From Oscheius tipulae (Eukaryota > Nematoda > Chromadorea > Rhabditida > Rhabditidae): a DNA stretch of 64,000 nucleotides. Both the position numbers and the translations under genes were made by a program. Where the stretch lies: NCBI GenBank assembly GCA_037178975.1, contig JASJZH010000002.1, forward strand, positions 7,491,501-7,555,500. Reading direction: 5' to 3'. Under the pieces are notes generated by a model, which worked only from the letters and a program-made list of their open reading frames with translations, made no database searches and had not been told where the DNA came from. Of this stretch, positions 10,988 to 20,426 are shown in pieces (the first letter of the stretch is position 1; each line of letters begins with the position of its first letter).

Positions 10988-13108
10988 ATGTCGAACAAGG
11001 CGCTATTGGAAGTGGTTCTGAAACAGAATCGGCTGCTGAAGGAGCAGATGGAGCTTCAGAAGAAGGCCTTGGAGACAACACCGTCAACGTCGTCGTCTGT
11101 CAGGTCTGCAGCTCTAGCTGAATTTCCCAATTCATCTTGGACACCATGACGGACGGACAATCAGTGTACTTTAATATAAAAAAAAGTTGTTGTCCAGTCG
11201 CTCTCTGCCTGACTCTTAACCTTTTCCAGAGACGCCTCTACATCATGGCTCCAGATAAGACCAGTACCTCAAGATCATCGGCAGTCTCTGCAAATCCACT
11301 CAGTCAACAGGAAGCAGGGTCTAGGTTAGTTAGAGTTCATACTACATATTTGGTGTCCAGTTCATCCTCCAAAACACCCAAACTTGGATATACAAGAAGA
11401 TCTTGAATGTACGACAACTATTCCTCTTCTTCTGACGATCAAATTCGGAAAGATGACAAAGTCTTACCAGCTATGGCCGAAGCCGATAATCTGGGAGTGG
11501 TCCTCCTCCTACACCAGCTCTGAGAAAGGCTGAATCGAAGGTTTTGTATTTCTTTAGTTCAAGCAACCCCATTTGTAGGCTGTTGTGAAGGACCGTCCCC
11601 CTCAAACAGTGCTTGCCCAACCGAAAACATCTTCAATCGTCAATTTCCTCGAGTAGACCATTCTAAAACTTGTACAGTCTTTGTTTAGCTACCTCGATCT
11701 AGTAGTCCTGGAGTAGACGATGGGAATAAGTTCATCGTGTTGGCTGATATGGACGCTGTGGAAGACAGAGACTTGAGCATCAAAAAGGGAAAGATCTTGG
11801 CCATTACAACGACTAGGTGAGACAGAGAGACAGAGTCGGTAAATTTGAAGTAAAGAGGTCTACTGAACAACGATGGGAGCCAACAGTTCAGGGAGAACTA
11901 AAGCCCCAACAGCCGGCTAGACGAGCCGAAGCTGAAGAAAGACAGCTGGAAGCAGAATGCCAAGAAATTGAAGAAAAAAAAAACGCAGAGAACTGAAAAA
12001 GACAGCCACTACATCTGAAAGAGAAAGTTAGAGACTGACAGACGAAGTCAGCAGAGGGAACTTCAGATGGAAGAGGAAAAGGAGAGAATAAAGGAAGAAC
12101 ACATGCAGATCCTGTTAGATCAGAGGAAGGGAGAGATCGAGGAGTCTAACCTGCGAAGACCAGTGCCAAGACAGCCACTACATCTGAAAGTCCCGGTCAC
12201 CTGTCTGGGAGATGCACATAGATCGGACTTTCACTTGACCTACCAATGTAACTTGACTCCAAGACTCAGTTATTCCAATCTTGCCTTCCACCATCTTTTC
12301 TGGAACTTTGAGGATGACAAGATATGCCACCTAATAACCGTTAGGGAACAGTTTTAGCTATGAAAAAAAAGAGTCACTGTCTGTAGAATTGTTCGCCTAG
12401 TGCGATTGGATTCAATGCCGAATGTGGAGTTCGGACTTATTCGGGTGGCTCTGTATGATTAGAGTATTAGAAGACTGGGAGACAGATTGTGAGTTGGGAA
12501 CAGTTTACTTTTGGAACTCTTCAGGTGAGTATGTTCACACGATAAGAACAACAGTGAAGAATGGAACATAGGGCTTCGGAACAAAGGTAAATGCCTCTCT
12601 ATCTCTGTCTCGCACTCTCTCTGTCTCTCGGTCTCTGTTTTTGGTGAAAGAGTCGAAGAGAAGACGAACATCGAGTAACCGAGTGAGTAACAAGGATACC
12701 GTCAGGACCCGGTCAAGCGGAGAGTCATTTTCTGGTAGTCAACAGGAGCCGGTCGACTCATTCTCACCTGCTGGACAGTCAATCAATGGTAGTCATTATG
12801 GTCCGGTCGACCCACCCCTTGGAAATCCCTCATTCTCTGGTTGTCATCCAGCCTATTGAGCAGACAATCCTGCTCTAGTAGTGATATCAGTGACCGTCGC
12901 CGCAAGCGGAAGAGATAGTCGGACAAGAAGAAGAGTCACAAAGGAGCAAGTACTACGAAACCAGCATTTCTAGGTCGGAAACCGAAGATGACCGGCCAAC
13001 CGGATCATCTACGGAGACATCTACTTCAGGAAGACGAAAAAGTTCCCGAAGGTCGAGCTTCTGGATGATATTGAGGTTGGAGCGGTGACTTCCGACGACG
13101 AGAAATAG
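10988..13108 (+). pseudogene. Poorly preserved multi-exon coding region with SH3-like exon
   Basis: Pieces of coding sequence that I could not join into one clean frame. ATG 10988 opens a helical LLEVVLKQNRLLKEQMELQ segment. A proline-rich stretch (GSGPPPTPALRK) lies near 11495-11545. The exon at about 11691-11816 encodes FIVLADMDAVEDRDLSIKKG, which fits the first half of an SH3 domain, but the second half was not found. Then come a coiled-coil segment (AEERQLEAECQEIEEK), a 23-bp direct repeat (11999 and 12169), a Ser/Arg-rich part near 12640-12920, and a plausible C-terminal exon ending AVTSDDEK with TAG at 13106-13108. In-frame stops between pieces suggest decay, but unusual splicing could also explain them. 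It may be more than one gene. Confidence 0.35.
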
Positions 13109-13291
13109 TATATCAATGACAAGGTGACTGTGGATCTATACCGGGAACAATTTTACTTGTATCCTCATCTCGCGTATTGTTGTAACAGTATGTGTGAATA
13201 TAAAGTTGTCAATAATGCTGCTGGTGGCTGGTGGATGGACCGACGATTCAGAATTGGTTGGGAATGGCAGCGGGAGCTGAAGCTTGACCAT

Positions 13292-14716
13292 TCAGATGCT
13301 GCTTCCTGAAATGCTCTGATTGGAAAGAGAGACAGAGGATGCAGAGAGACAGTACCCATAGTAAGTAACGATAATCTTGATCGTATCTTCAGTGTTGCCC
13401 ATAGCGCGGCGATAGAGGAAGTACAAGGTGACATAGGTGTAGCTGCCATCTTCACAAATAAGTCGGACACAAAGGGTTTCCATCTCGTAGTCCTTGTGAT
13501 CCCGAGCTTGAAACAATAGGATGTATTAGCGGGAAAATTGTCTTACCATTGATATGAGCGACACGGACATGATGTCCATCTTCTGGATGGACCAGCAGGT
13601 ACAAGGACTTCTTGGCATAGACCATCCACGGCTTTCCTAGAAAGGGTTCCATGCCAGAGACGTGGATGAGTTTCAGGTCCATCGTGGTGTAAAAAATACA
13701 CTGGAAGCTGTGAAGTTGCATCTAAAGTTATGCCTCTTTGTTTCTCGGACTCTGTCTCTCTCTGGCACTCACGTCGGGGTACCCGTTTTTGTCCAGAACA
13801 GTTCCACTAGCCAGGAGGGAGGCTCCCTGAGGTCCCCTCATGGTGAAGATCTGAACTACTGCCATCTTATACCTCTGACCATTTTCCTCGAGCGAGAAGC
13901 CGACAGTCCTCTTGCTCTTTTTGGCCTCGAAGCGGAGAGTGAGGAGACTTGTACTTTCGGCTGCCCTATTGCGAAATGCAATTTATGCCAATATACTGCC
14001 TACGTGGCACCGCTCACCAAAATTTCGATGAGTCTTTTGTCCATTGGATGGATAATTTCGAAGATAGATTGACAGAAGAGTTGGCACTATAAATTATAGT
14101 GGGAACAGGACTTTAGCCAACCTGAGAATATCCAAAAGTGGTCGAGATGTTTTCTGTAGCGTAGACAACATTAGCACTGCCGTCGAGGATCAGGATGAAA
14201 TGGTCCATTGCCTAAAACTGACAGTTTTAAGGCTTATTGAAGCTGTTACCTGTAGGACGGTACTGCTAGGCAATGTCGGCTCACAACTTTTAAGAGGCCA
14301 GGGAAGCTGACGCAGGTAGAGATAGCCCTTGACTGCCTTCACGACCGTTTCGCGGTTCTTGAAAAGGATGGTCAAGAGGACAGAGAGACAGGGTTACAGA
14401 GACGGACAGTAGAGAACACTTAAAGCTAGGTTACAGTAATTGCAGTGATTCTTAATTGTATGCATGCGATCGAGTTTGAAATTCACAAAAGTTATGCAGC
14501 AACTTAAAAGGAAGACAATTAGACCTGTAGCCAATTCAAAGACAGAGAGACAGAGACATGTGCAAAGCTCACCATATTTGACTTGACAGCTGCCGAAACA
14601 GGCAGTAGGTCTCGCATCTGATCTATGAGGGCATTCATGACTTTTTTGTCCTCCACAGACTCTTCTTCATCATTAGAAGCACCCTTGGAAGGACCCCCAG
14701 CAGCACGACGAGACAT
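13292..14716 (-). CDS. bHLH-PAS transcription factor (NPAS4/Dysfusion/CKY-1-like)
   Basis: Minus-strand gene of about seven exons and 320-330 residues. Start 14716-14714 (MSRRAAGGPSKGAS), stop 13294-13292 (SISGSSI). SKGAS, and then NALIDQMRDLLP followed later by ETVVKAVKGYLYLRQ, fit the helix-loop-helix of the NPAS4/Dysfusion class. Next comes a PAS-A domain (AMDHFILILDGSANVVYATE, SIFEIIHPMD) and a PAS-B-like part (FYTTMDLKLIHVSGMEPFLG, YLLVHPEDGHHVRVAH, then YVTLYFLYRR). In the family, bHLH and PAS mediate dimerisation and DNA binding in the nucleus. Odd point: where basic DNA-contact residues belong, between SKGAS and NALID, the sequence is acidic (NDEEESVEDKK), so DNA binding may be lost or an exon is missing. 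Two introns end in CAAG. Confidence 0.75.
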
Positions 14717-14951
14717 TGTAGAAGAGAGTCGCTAGACGAATGAAGAGGAGATGGCGGTGACCGCCCCTTCATCATTATTCATAAGATACAGTGATAGACT
14801 GATGCGTGGAACTGTCTCCTCGTAAAAGGACTATTAGGGTGTTAATTAAGTGGCGGTGAAACAGAGAGACAGTGAGTCAGAGAGACAAAAAGGCAGAGAA
14901 TCTCTCGGAAAAATACGTCCCCAAAACTTTTATTCTCAGAGCTGTCACGGA

Positions 14952-15117
14952 TTACTGACACCAGTTCTTGCTCTCCTTACACTGGACCTCGATGACAGCA
15001 CTCAACTTCTTGGAGAAATCTTGATCGTCCAGAAGAATGTTCTTCTTGAACAGTCTTCTGGCTCTATCTTCCTCGGCAAGAGCAAATTCAAAGGCGGGTC
15101 GGATAGAGGCGATTATC
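14952..15117 (-). pseudogene. Orphan 3'-terminal exon at the edge of the inverted repeat
   Basis: Minus-strand open exon of 55 codons including the stop. It starts right after an AAATTAG acceptor (15119-15118) and ends NWCQ plus TAA (14954-14952), with AATAAA about 20 nt further on. It reads IRPAFEFALAEEDRARRLFK and then a Lys-rich helical tail. No upstream exons are found: past the acceptor lies the 3' flank of the heat-shock gene. The outer border of the inverted repeat (15115) falls two or three bases inside this exon. Family not recognised. Most likely a gene remnant cut by the rearrangement. Confidence 0.5.
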
Positions 15118-15285
15118 CTAATTTTTGGTAGGCCTTATCCACTGGAAGAAGGCATACTCTATTTAGTTTTTTTTTTAAGTTGTAGTCCCTATGAACTCTC
15201 GCGGTGCCTGTCCCCCAAGACAAGGATTTCGAGATTATTACATTTATTTACAACCAATTACAAACATAAAGTGTTCAAAAATGGA

Positions 15286-15743
15286 TTATTTGAACTGGAT
15301 GGGAATGTTTCGTCCGCCATTGGCCGAGTTCTTCGGAGCCTCGATGGTCAGCTGACCCTTATCACTGAGGTTGGAGCGAACAGCCTGGAGATCGACGTCC
15401 TCGGGAAGGGTCCACTTGCGAACGAACGATCTAAATTCCTTGGTTACTGTCGAAAAATCAGTATTTGTTACCTCTTCATGTAGTTGTCCTGATCCTTTCT
15501 CTCATGGCTGGCCTCAATGGTCAGAACTCTGCCATCCAGATTGACCTTGAGTTCTTCTGGCTTGAACTGAGAGACATCAAGAGCGACTCCGAACTTGTTG
15601 TCATCGTTAACGACCTCTTGAGAAGTCTCTCCCAGCTGAAGATTGTCGCCGGAGTTGAGCCAATAGGGAGCAATGCCCCTTTCGAGGCGCTCCATGTCGC
15701 GGAACAGGGTTTCGAAGAGGTTGGGACGATAGATGAGAGACAT
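15286..15743 (-). CDS. Small heat-shock protein A, HSP-16-like (left copy)
   Basis: 138-residue alpha-crystallin-type chaperone, exons 15743-15472 and 15430-15286, with one 41-nt intron. It begins [18 protein letters not shown]. The alpha-crystallin domain (about residues 45-125) shows [34 protein letters not shown] and LTIEAPK, followed by an IPIQFK tail with an I-x-I motif. The intron interrupts the domain between KR and SFVRK, as in C. elegans hsp-16 genes. These proteins bind unfolding proteins in the cytosol under heat and other stress. Its TATATAAG box and heat-shock elements lie in the 182-bp region shared with gene B. Identical to the right copy. Confidence 0.96.
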
Positions 15744-15925
15744 TTTGTGGTTGGTGACTCCATCAGCCAGCCTCCTCTTATATAGCCCTAGCGGGGAACT
15801 TTCTCGAAACCTCTGGTCATGCTCATTTCCCAAGCCCCCCTTCGCGTATATTCTGGAACCTTCGCGCCGCGCCCGATAAAAGCCCGCCGCTGGGGGGAGA
15901 GAGGACAACTCGCAACACAACAACA
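15744..15925. promoter_or_regulatory. Bidirectional heat-shock promoter (left copy)
   Basis: 182 bp between two divergent sHSP start codons. Two perfect three-unit heat-shock elements are visible: GAACTTTCTCGAA (15796-15808) and TTCTGGAACCTTC (15851-15863). A TATATAAG box for gene A lies on the minus strand near 15777-15784; GATAAAAG near 15875 is the candidate TATA for gene B. HSF would activate both genes. Confidence 0.9.
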
Positions 15926-16526
15926 ATGTCTCTGGTCTTTCACTACCCTCGCCACCAAAACTCGCTCTTCTTCGACTCTTTCCGACCCCTGATGCTCTCC
16001 AATCTCTTCTCTGACTCTCTCTGTGACTCTCAAGAGGAGCAGGAGGTGATCAACACTGATGAGAAGTTCCAAGTCAGTCTCAACATCGCTAACTTCCGGC
16101 CAGAAGAGCTCAAAATAAATCTGGATGGTCGACTGCTAACTGTGGAAGGAGAACACAAAAGTGAGGACGAGAATGGATCTGTTCAGAGGTGAGTTTTTTT
16201 AAAAAATTTTATCGTTTGACTGCCTGTGAACAGAGGGAAATAGAGACGGAGAGATAGAGAGACAAGAATGCAGAGTGACAGAGAGACAAAGAAACAGAGA
16301 CAGAAAGACAGAGATACAGAGAGACGTAGAAGACAGTGGGCTCACAATTAGAACTCTTTTTTCACGTTAATGTTTCAGATCCTTTGTCCGCAAATGGCTC
16401 CTTCCCAAAGAGTCTGACCTCTCAGCTGTTCGTTCCCAAATCAACGACCATGGTCTTCTCACCATCGAAGCCCCGAAACAAGAGCCTACTGGAACCAGAA
16501 CGATTGAAATCCATAAGTCAAACTGA
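15926..16526 (+). CDS. Small heat-shock protein B, HSP-16-like (left copy)
   Basis: 136-residue small heat-shock protein, exons 15926-16188 and 16379-16526. The N-terminal arm MSLVFHYPRHQNSLFFDSF is followed by the alpha-crystallin domain (FQVSLNIANFRPEELKINLD, SFVRKWLLPKESDLSAV, LLTIEAPK) and the tail TRTIEIHKSN. The intron is at the same codon as in gene A but is 190 nt long and contains a GAGACAGA tract. Transcribed away from gene A from a shared heat-shock promoter. Its stop lies only 22 bp from the convergent WARS stop, with AATAAA at about 16535, so the two 3' UTRs must overlap or abut. Identical to the right copy. Confidence 0.96.
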
Positions 16527-16548
16527 TTATTAACAATAAAGCTTCATT

Positions 16549-18363
16549 CTAATAAGTGAACTTCAATGGGCGAACTTTTGTGAAATCTGCCAGGATCTCG
16601 TCAGTGACCAGTTTTCTCCTCTCTTGCATCTCGAGAATCACCCGAGTGACTTCCTCGATAGCCTTCTTTTTCAGCTCGCCGCTCAGCATTTCTCCTTTAG
16701 TATAGGCCTAGAATGGTGTCAGTGAAAACCTTTAAGCGGGGTACCTCTCGAATTCTCTCGAGCTCCTCGTCATCTTCTAGGAAAAATCTCAAGAACTGGA
16801 AACTGATGTCCAAATCGCAATCTCCACCCTTCTCACGGTGTTCCTCCAACGTGGGCTTGCCTCCAGAGTAGGCGTAGCTGTTGATCTGGAAGCATTCAGC
16901 CCTAACTATTTTGAATAGGCGCGCAAAATTTTGGAACAGAGGCGGAGACAGTTAAGGAACTGATTGAAATATTCATCGAACGTTCCCGAGTTGGAGAGGC
17001 CTTGTGAGAAGCAAAGAGTGACTAAACAGAGCTCGTTTTTAGTGGCTGTCTTGTTTGTGTCTTCCGTATTTTCGCCACAATCACAGCGTCCACAAACGTT
17101 AGGTCATTCGTTTGGTCAAAGCCACAATGATGCTGGTATGAAAAATACCCCACCTTATTCTTGATTTGAGTCGGCGTGTCGTCCAGATAGATACAGCTTT
17201 GCGGATCACTAGCAGCCATTTTGGTTTGAGCTCCTTGTAGAGCCGGTAAGAAAGTATTGAAGATCAACGAAGGTTTCGGATATTTCAGCCTCGGAGCAAC
17301 ATCTCTAGTCATTCGAAAGTATGGATCCTATTAAAGTGTTTGCATGTTACGTTTTAATGTACCTGATCAATTGCACACGGAATTAGACAAGGAATATCCT
17401 TGCGTCCGTTGAATATGTGCGGGAAGGAGGAAGAAAAGCATGGAGCTGCTTCAATGGCCGGGAAGGCAGCCTTTCCCATACTGTCTTCCGGTGTGAAGCC
17501 AAAAATTGACTTTGCTTGATTCGTGTTCACACATTTCCAGATTCGTAAGATGTTTTCGTAGAAGGGAGGGCTAAACTCTCAGAATAAGCGATGAGGCCGG
17601 TAACTATGTGAGCGCCTGGGGACAGAGGGCAAAATAACCGAAAACTGACCACATGTAGTTGAGATTCGTGAACATGAAAGTCTTTTCGGGATCAAAGCCC
17701 ACAGCGATGATGTCCTTCATGTTCTCGGCCGCCATCGACTTGGCCTCCTCGATTTTCAGATCCTTCCAGAGGAACTTCTCGTCGTCGGTCATCTACATAG
17801 GAAATGCATTTATGTCTCAACTTTGTCAAGTACGATAAACATATTTCAAGTCCTTTCTGGTTTGCAAGACCATGTTAAGACATGTCTACAGGTAGAACAG
17901 GTTCCGTCAATCTTACCTGAATGATAAGAGGAACATTAAAGACGTCTTGAAGATACTTGGTGAACATGAAGGGCACCAAGTGGCCGAGATGCAAACTTCC
18001 AGAAGAGGCCCCACGACCGTTATACAAGAAGAACGGCTTTCCCTGTTCCTTTCTGTCTAGAATTGTTGACAAGTCTCTGAAAAAGACCTTTTCCAGGAAA
18101 AATTGGCAAAAACCTATGAGAGAAGACCATCCCTCTCTTCAGCATGGGATGAGCCTTGTGTCCCGTCACCTTCTCAAAGCGCTCGATCAAATCTTCTTCC
18201 AGCTTCCGACAGCCGAATCGCTCTGTAAAACTCTGTTTTGAAGGAGACGAACAGGAATATCACTTATGAGCTTGTCATAGTCGACTCCTTTGGCCGAGCT
18301 GGCGGTGACATCCCACGGCGTGACGAGATCGTCCGTCTCCTCAATCTCATTTGGCGGTGACAT
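16549..18363 (-). CDS. wars-1: Tryptophanyl-tRNA synthetase, cytosolic
   Basis: Class I aminoacyl-tRNA synthetase that charges tRNA-Trp. About eight exons, start 18363-18361 ([19 protein letters not shown]) behind a TTTAG acceptor, stop 16551-16549 (RPLKFTY). Seen in order: [20 protein letters not shown] (HIGH-type signature), [31 protein letters not shown], and the KMSAS-type loop as KMAASDPQ, then the C-terminal helices. About 400 residues; no WHEP domain seen. Its final exon and half of the penultimate exon lie inside the left arm of the inverted repeat, so this locus is the original and the matching piece at 18755-18992 is the copy. The 3' end converges on sHSP gene B. Confidence 0.95.
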
Positions 18364-18539
18364 CTCTATTTCTAAAGAAGTTTAAATAGACAAAAAGGTG
18401 GGATTAGAGGAAGTGAAATGGGGTTGGAGTGAGATAGAGACTGGTCTAACCGATAAGGTGCAGTCAGAAAGGGCAAACATCAGTGTGACGCAATATGAGT
18501 GAGGGGGAAGTCTTTCAGAGCTTTGGGCTAGAGAATACA

Positions 18540-18690
18540 GACTATCCCTGTTTTACAGAGATACAGAGAGACAGGGAGACAGAGACATAGATACACATAC
18601 AGAAAAAGAGAGAGAGAGAGAGAGAGAAGACAGTGGGCCCACAATTAGAACTCTTTTTTCACGTTAATGTTTCAGATTCTTTGTCCGAGA
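18540..18690 (+). repeat. Remnant of a third sHSP gene B intron/exon 2 copy
   Basis: 18627-18688 matches 16331-16394: AGAAGACAGTGGG, CACAATTAGAACTC, ACGTTAATGTTTCAGAT, then CTTTGTCCG, i.e. the end of the sHSP-B intron and the first codons of exon 2, in the same orientation as the left copy. A GAGACAGA/GAGAGA tract precedes it, as in the intron. The coding similarity stops after about five codons, 65 bp short of the right arm. Confidence 0.75.
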
Positions 18691-18754
18691 AAGATAACGT
18701 TTGTGAAGGTTGTGGCCGTTGTGGCTTTGGCTAAAGGACATGACCTAACATTTG

Positions 18755-18992
18755 TTTTTCCTAGAAGATGACGAGGAGCTCGAGAGAATTCGAGAGGTAC
18801 CCCGCTTAAAGGTTTTCACTGACACCATTCTAGGCCTATACTAAAGGAGAAATGCTGAGCGGCGAGCTGAAAAAGAAGGCTATCGAGGAAGTCACTCGGG
18901 TGATTCTCGAGATGCAAGAGAGGAGAAAACTGGTCACTGACGAGATCCTGGCAGATTTCACAAAAGTTCGCCCATTGAAGTTCACTTATTAG
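18755..18992 (+). pseudogene. Truncated copy of the WARS 3' end
   Basis: Mirror image of 16786-16549. It starts in the middle of the penultimate WARS exon ([12 protein letters not shown]), keeps the 37-nt intron and the last exon to the TAG stop, and has no upstream WARS exons. It is a passenger of the inverted duplication. Confidence 0.93.
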
Positions 18993-19014
18993 AATGAAGC
19001 TTTATTGTTAATAA

Positions 19015-19615
19015 TCAGTTTGACTTATGGATTTCAATCGTTCTGGTTCCAGTAGGCTCTTGTTTCGGGGCTTCGATGGTGAGAAGACCATGGTCGTTGA
19101 TTTGGGAACGAACAGCTGAGAGGTCAGACTCTTTGGGAAGGAGCCATTTGCGGACAAAGGATCTGAAACATTAACGTGAAAAAAGAGTTCTAATTGTGAG
19201 CCCACTGTCTTCTACGTCTCTCTGTATCTCTGTCTTTCTGTCTCTGTTTCTTTGTCTCTCTGTCACTCTGCATTCTTGTCTCTCTATCTCTCCGTCTCTA
19301 TTTCCCTCTGTTCACAGGCAGTCAAACGATAAAATTTTTTAAAAAAACTCACCTCTGAACAGATCCATTCTCGTCCTCACTTTTGTGTTCTCCTTCCACA
19401 GTTAGCAGTCGACCATCCAGATTTATTTTGAGCTCTTCTGGCCGGAAGTTAGCGATGTTGAGACTGACTTGGAACTTCTCATCAGTGTTGATCACCTCCT
19501 GCTCCTCTTGAGAGTCACAGAGAGAGTCAGAGAAGAGATTGGAGAGCATCAGGGGTCGGAAAGAGTCGAAGAAGAGCGAGTTTTGGTGGCGAGGGTAGTG
19601 AAAGACCAGAGACAT
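19015..19615 (-). CDS. Small heat-shock protein B, HSP-16-like (right copy)
   Basis: Exons 19615-19353 and 19162-19015 encode a 136-residue protein identical to the left copy, with the same 190-nt intron. Here the stop converges on a truncated WARS remnant rather than on a working gene, so 3' end formation could differ even though the sequence is the same. Confidence 0.96.
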
Positions 19616-19797
19616 TGTTGTTGTGTTGCGAGTTGTCCTCTCTCCCCCCAGCGGCGGGCTTTTATCGGGCGCGGCGCGAAGGTTCCAGAATATACGCGAA
19701 GGGGGGCTTGGGAAATGAGCATGACCAGAGGTTTCGAGAAAGTTCCCCGCTAGGGCTATATAAGAGGAGGCTGGCTGATGGAGTCACCAACCACAAA
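19616..19797. promoter_or_regulatory. Bidirectional heat-shock promoter (right copy)
   Basis: Mirror of the left promoter, with heat-shock elements at 19678-19690 and 19733-19745 and TATATAAG near 19757-19764 for gene A. Confidence 0.9.
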
Positions 19798-20255
19798 ATG
19801 TCTCTCATCTATCGTCCCAACCTCTTCGAAACCCTGTTCCGCGACATGGAGCGCCTCGAAAGGGGCATTGCTCCCTATTGGCTCAACTCCGGCGACAATC
19901 TTCAGCTGGGAGAGACTTCTCAAGAGGTCGTTAACGATGACAACAAGTTCGGAGTCGCTCTTGATGTCTCTCAGTTCAAGCCAGAAGAACTCAAGGTCAA
20001 TCTGGATGGCAGAGTTCTGACCATTGAGGCCAGCCATGAGAGAAAGGATCAGGACAACTACATGAAGAGGTAACAAATACTGATTTTTCGACAGTAACCA
20101 AGGAATTTAGATCGTTCGTTCGCAAGTGGACCCTTCCCGAGGACGTCGATCTCCAGGCTGTTCGCTCCAACCTCAGTGATAAGGGTCAGCTGACCATCGA
20201 GGCTCCGAAGAACTCGGCCAATGGCGGACGAAACATTCCCATCCAGTTCAAATAA
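19798..20255 (+). CDS. Small heat-shock protein A, HSP-16-like (right copy)
   Basis: Exons 19798-20069 and 20111-20255 encode a 138-residue alpha-crystallin chaperone identical to the left copy. A TATATAAG box lies about 35 bp upstream of the start and a polyadenylation-like AAATAAATG follows the stop by about 40 bp. Confidence 0.96.
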
Positions 20256-20426
20256 TCCATTTTTGAACACTTTATGTTTGTAATTGGTTGTAAATAAATG
20301 TAATAATCTCGAAATCCTTGTCTTGGGGGACAGGCACCGCGAGAGTTCATAGGGACTACAACTTAAAAAAAAAACTAAATAGAGTATGCCTTCTTCCAGT
20401 GGATAAGGCCTACCAAAAATTAGGAT

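Larger units (their letters stand above)
15115..16786. repeat. Left arm of a perfect 1672-bp inverted repeat
   Basis: Every position x in this arm corresponds to 35541 - x in 18755-20426 on the other strand. ORF borders and translations coincide exactly and no indel is seen. The arm holds sHSP gene A (-), the shared promoter, sHSP gene B (+), and the last exon plus part of the penultimate exon of WARS. Confidence 0.95.
18755..20426. repeat. Right arm of the perfect inverted repeat
   Basis: Exact reverse complement of 15115-16786. The spacer between arms is 16787-18754 (1968 bp). Beyond 20426 the sequence is unrelated to that outside the left arm. Confidence 0.95.

Noticed and set aside
15468-15926. 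Alternative N-terminal extension of sHSP-A through the promoter
   Set aside because: It would translate the heat-shock elements and TATA box; [10 protein letters not shown] at 15743 is the proper start, by analogy with HSP-16 proteins.
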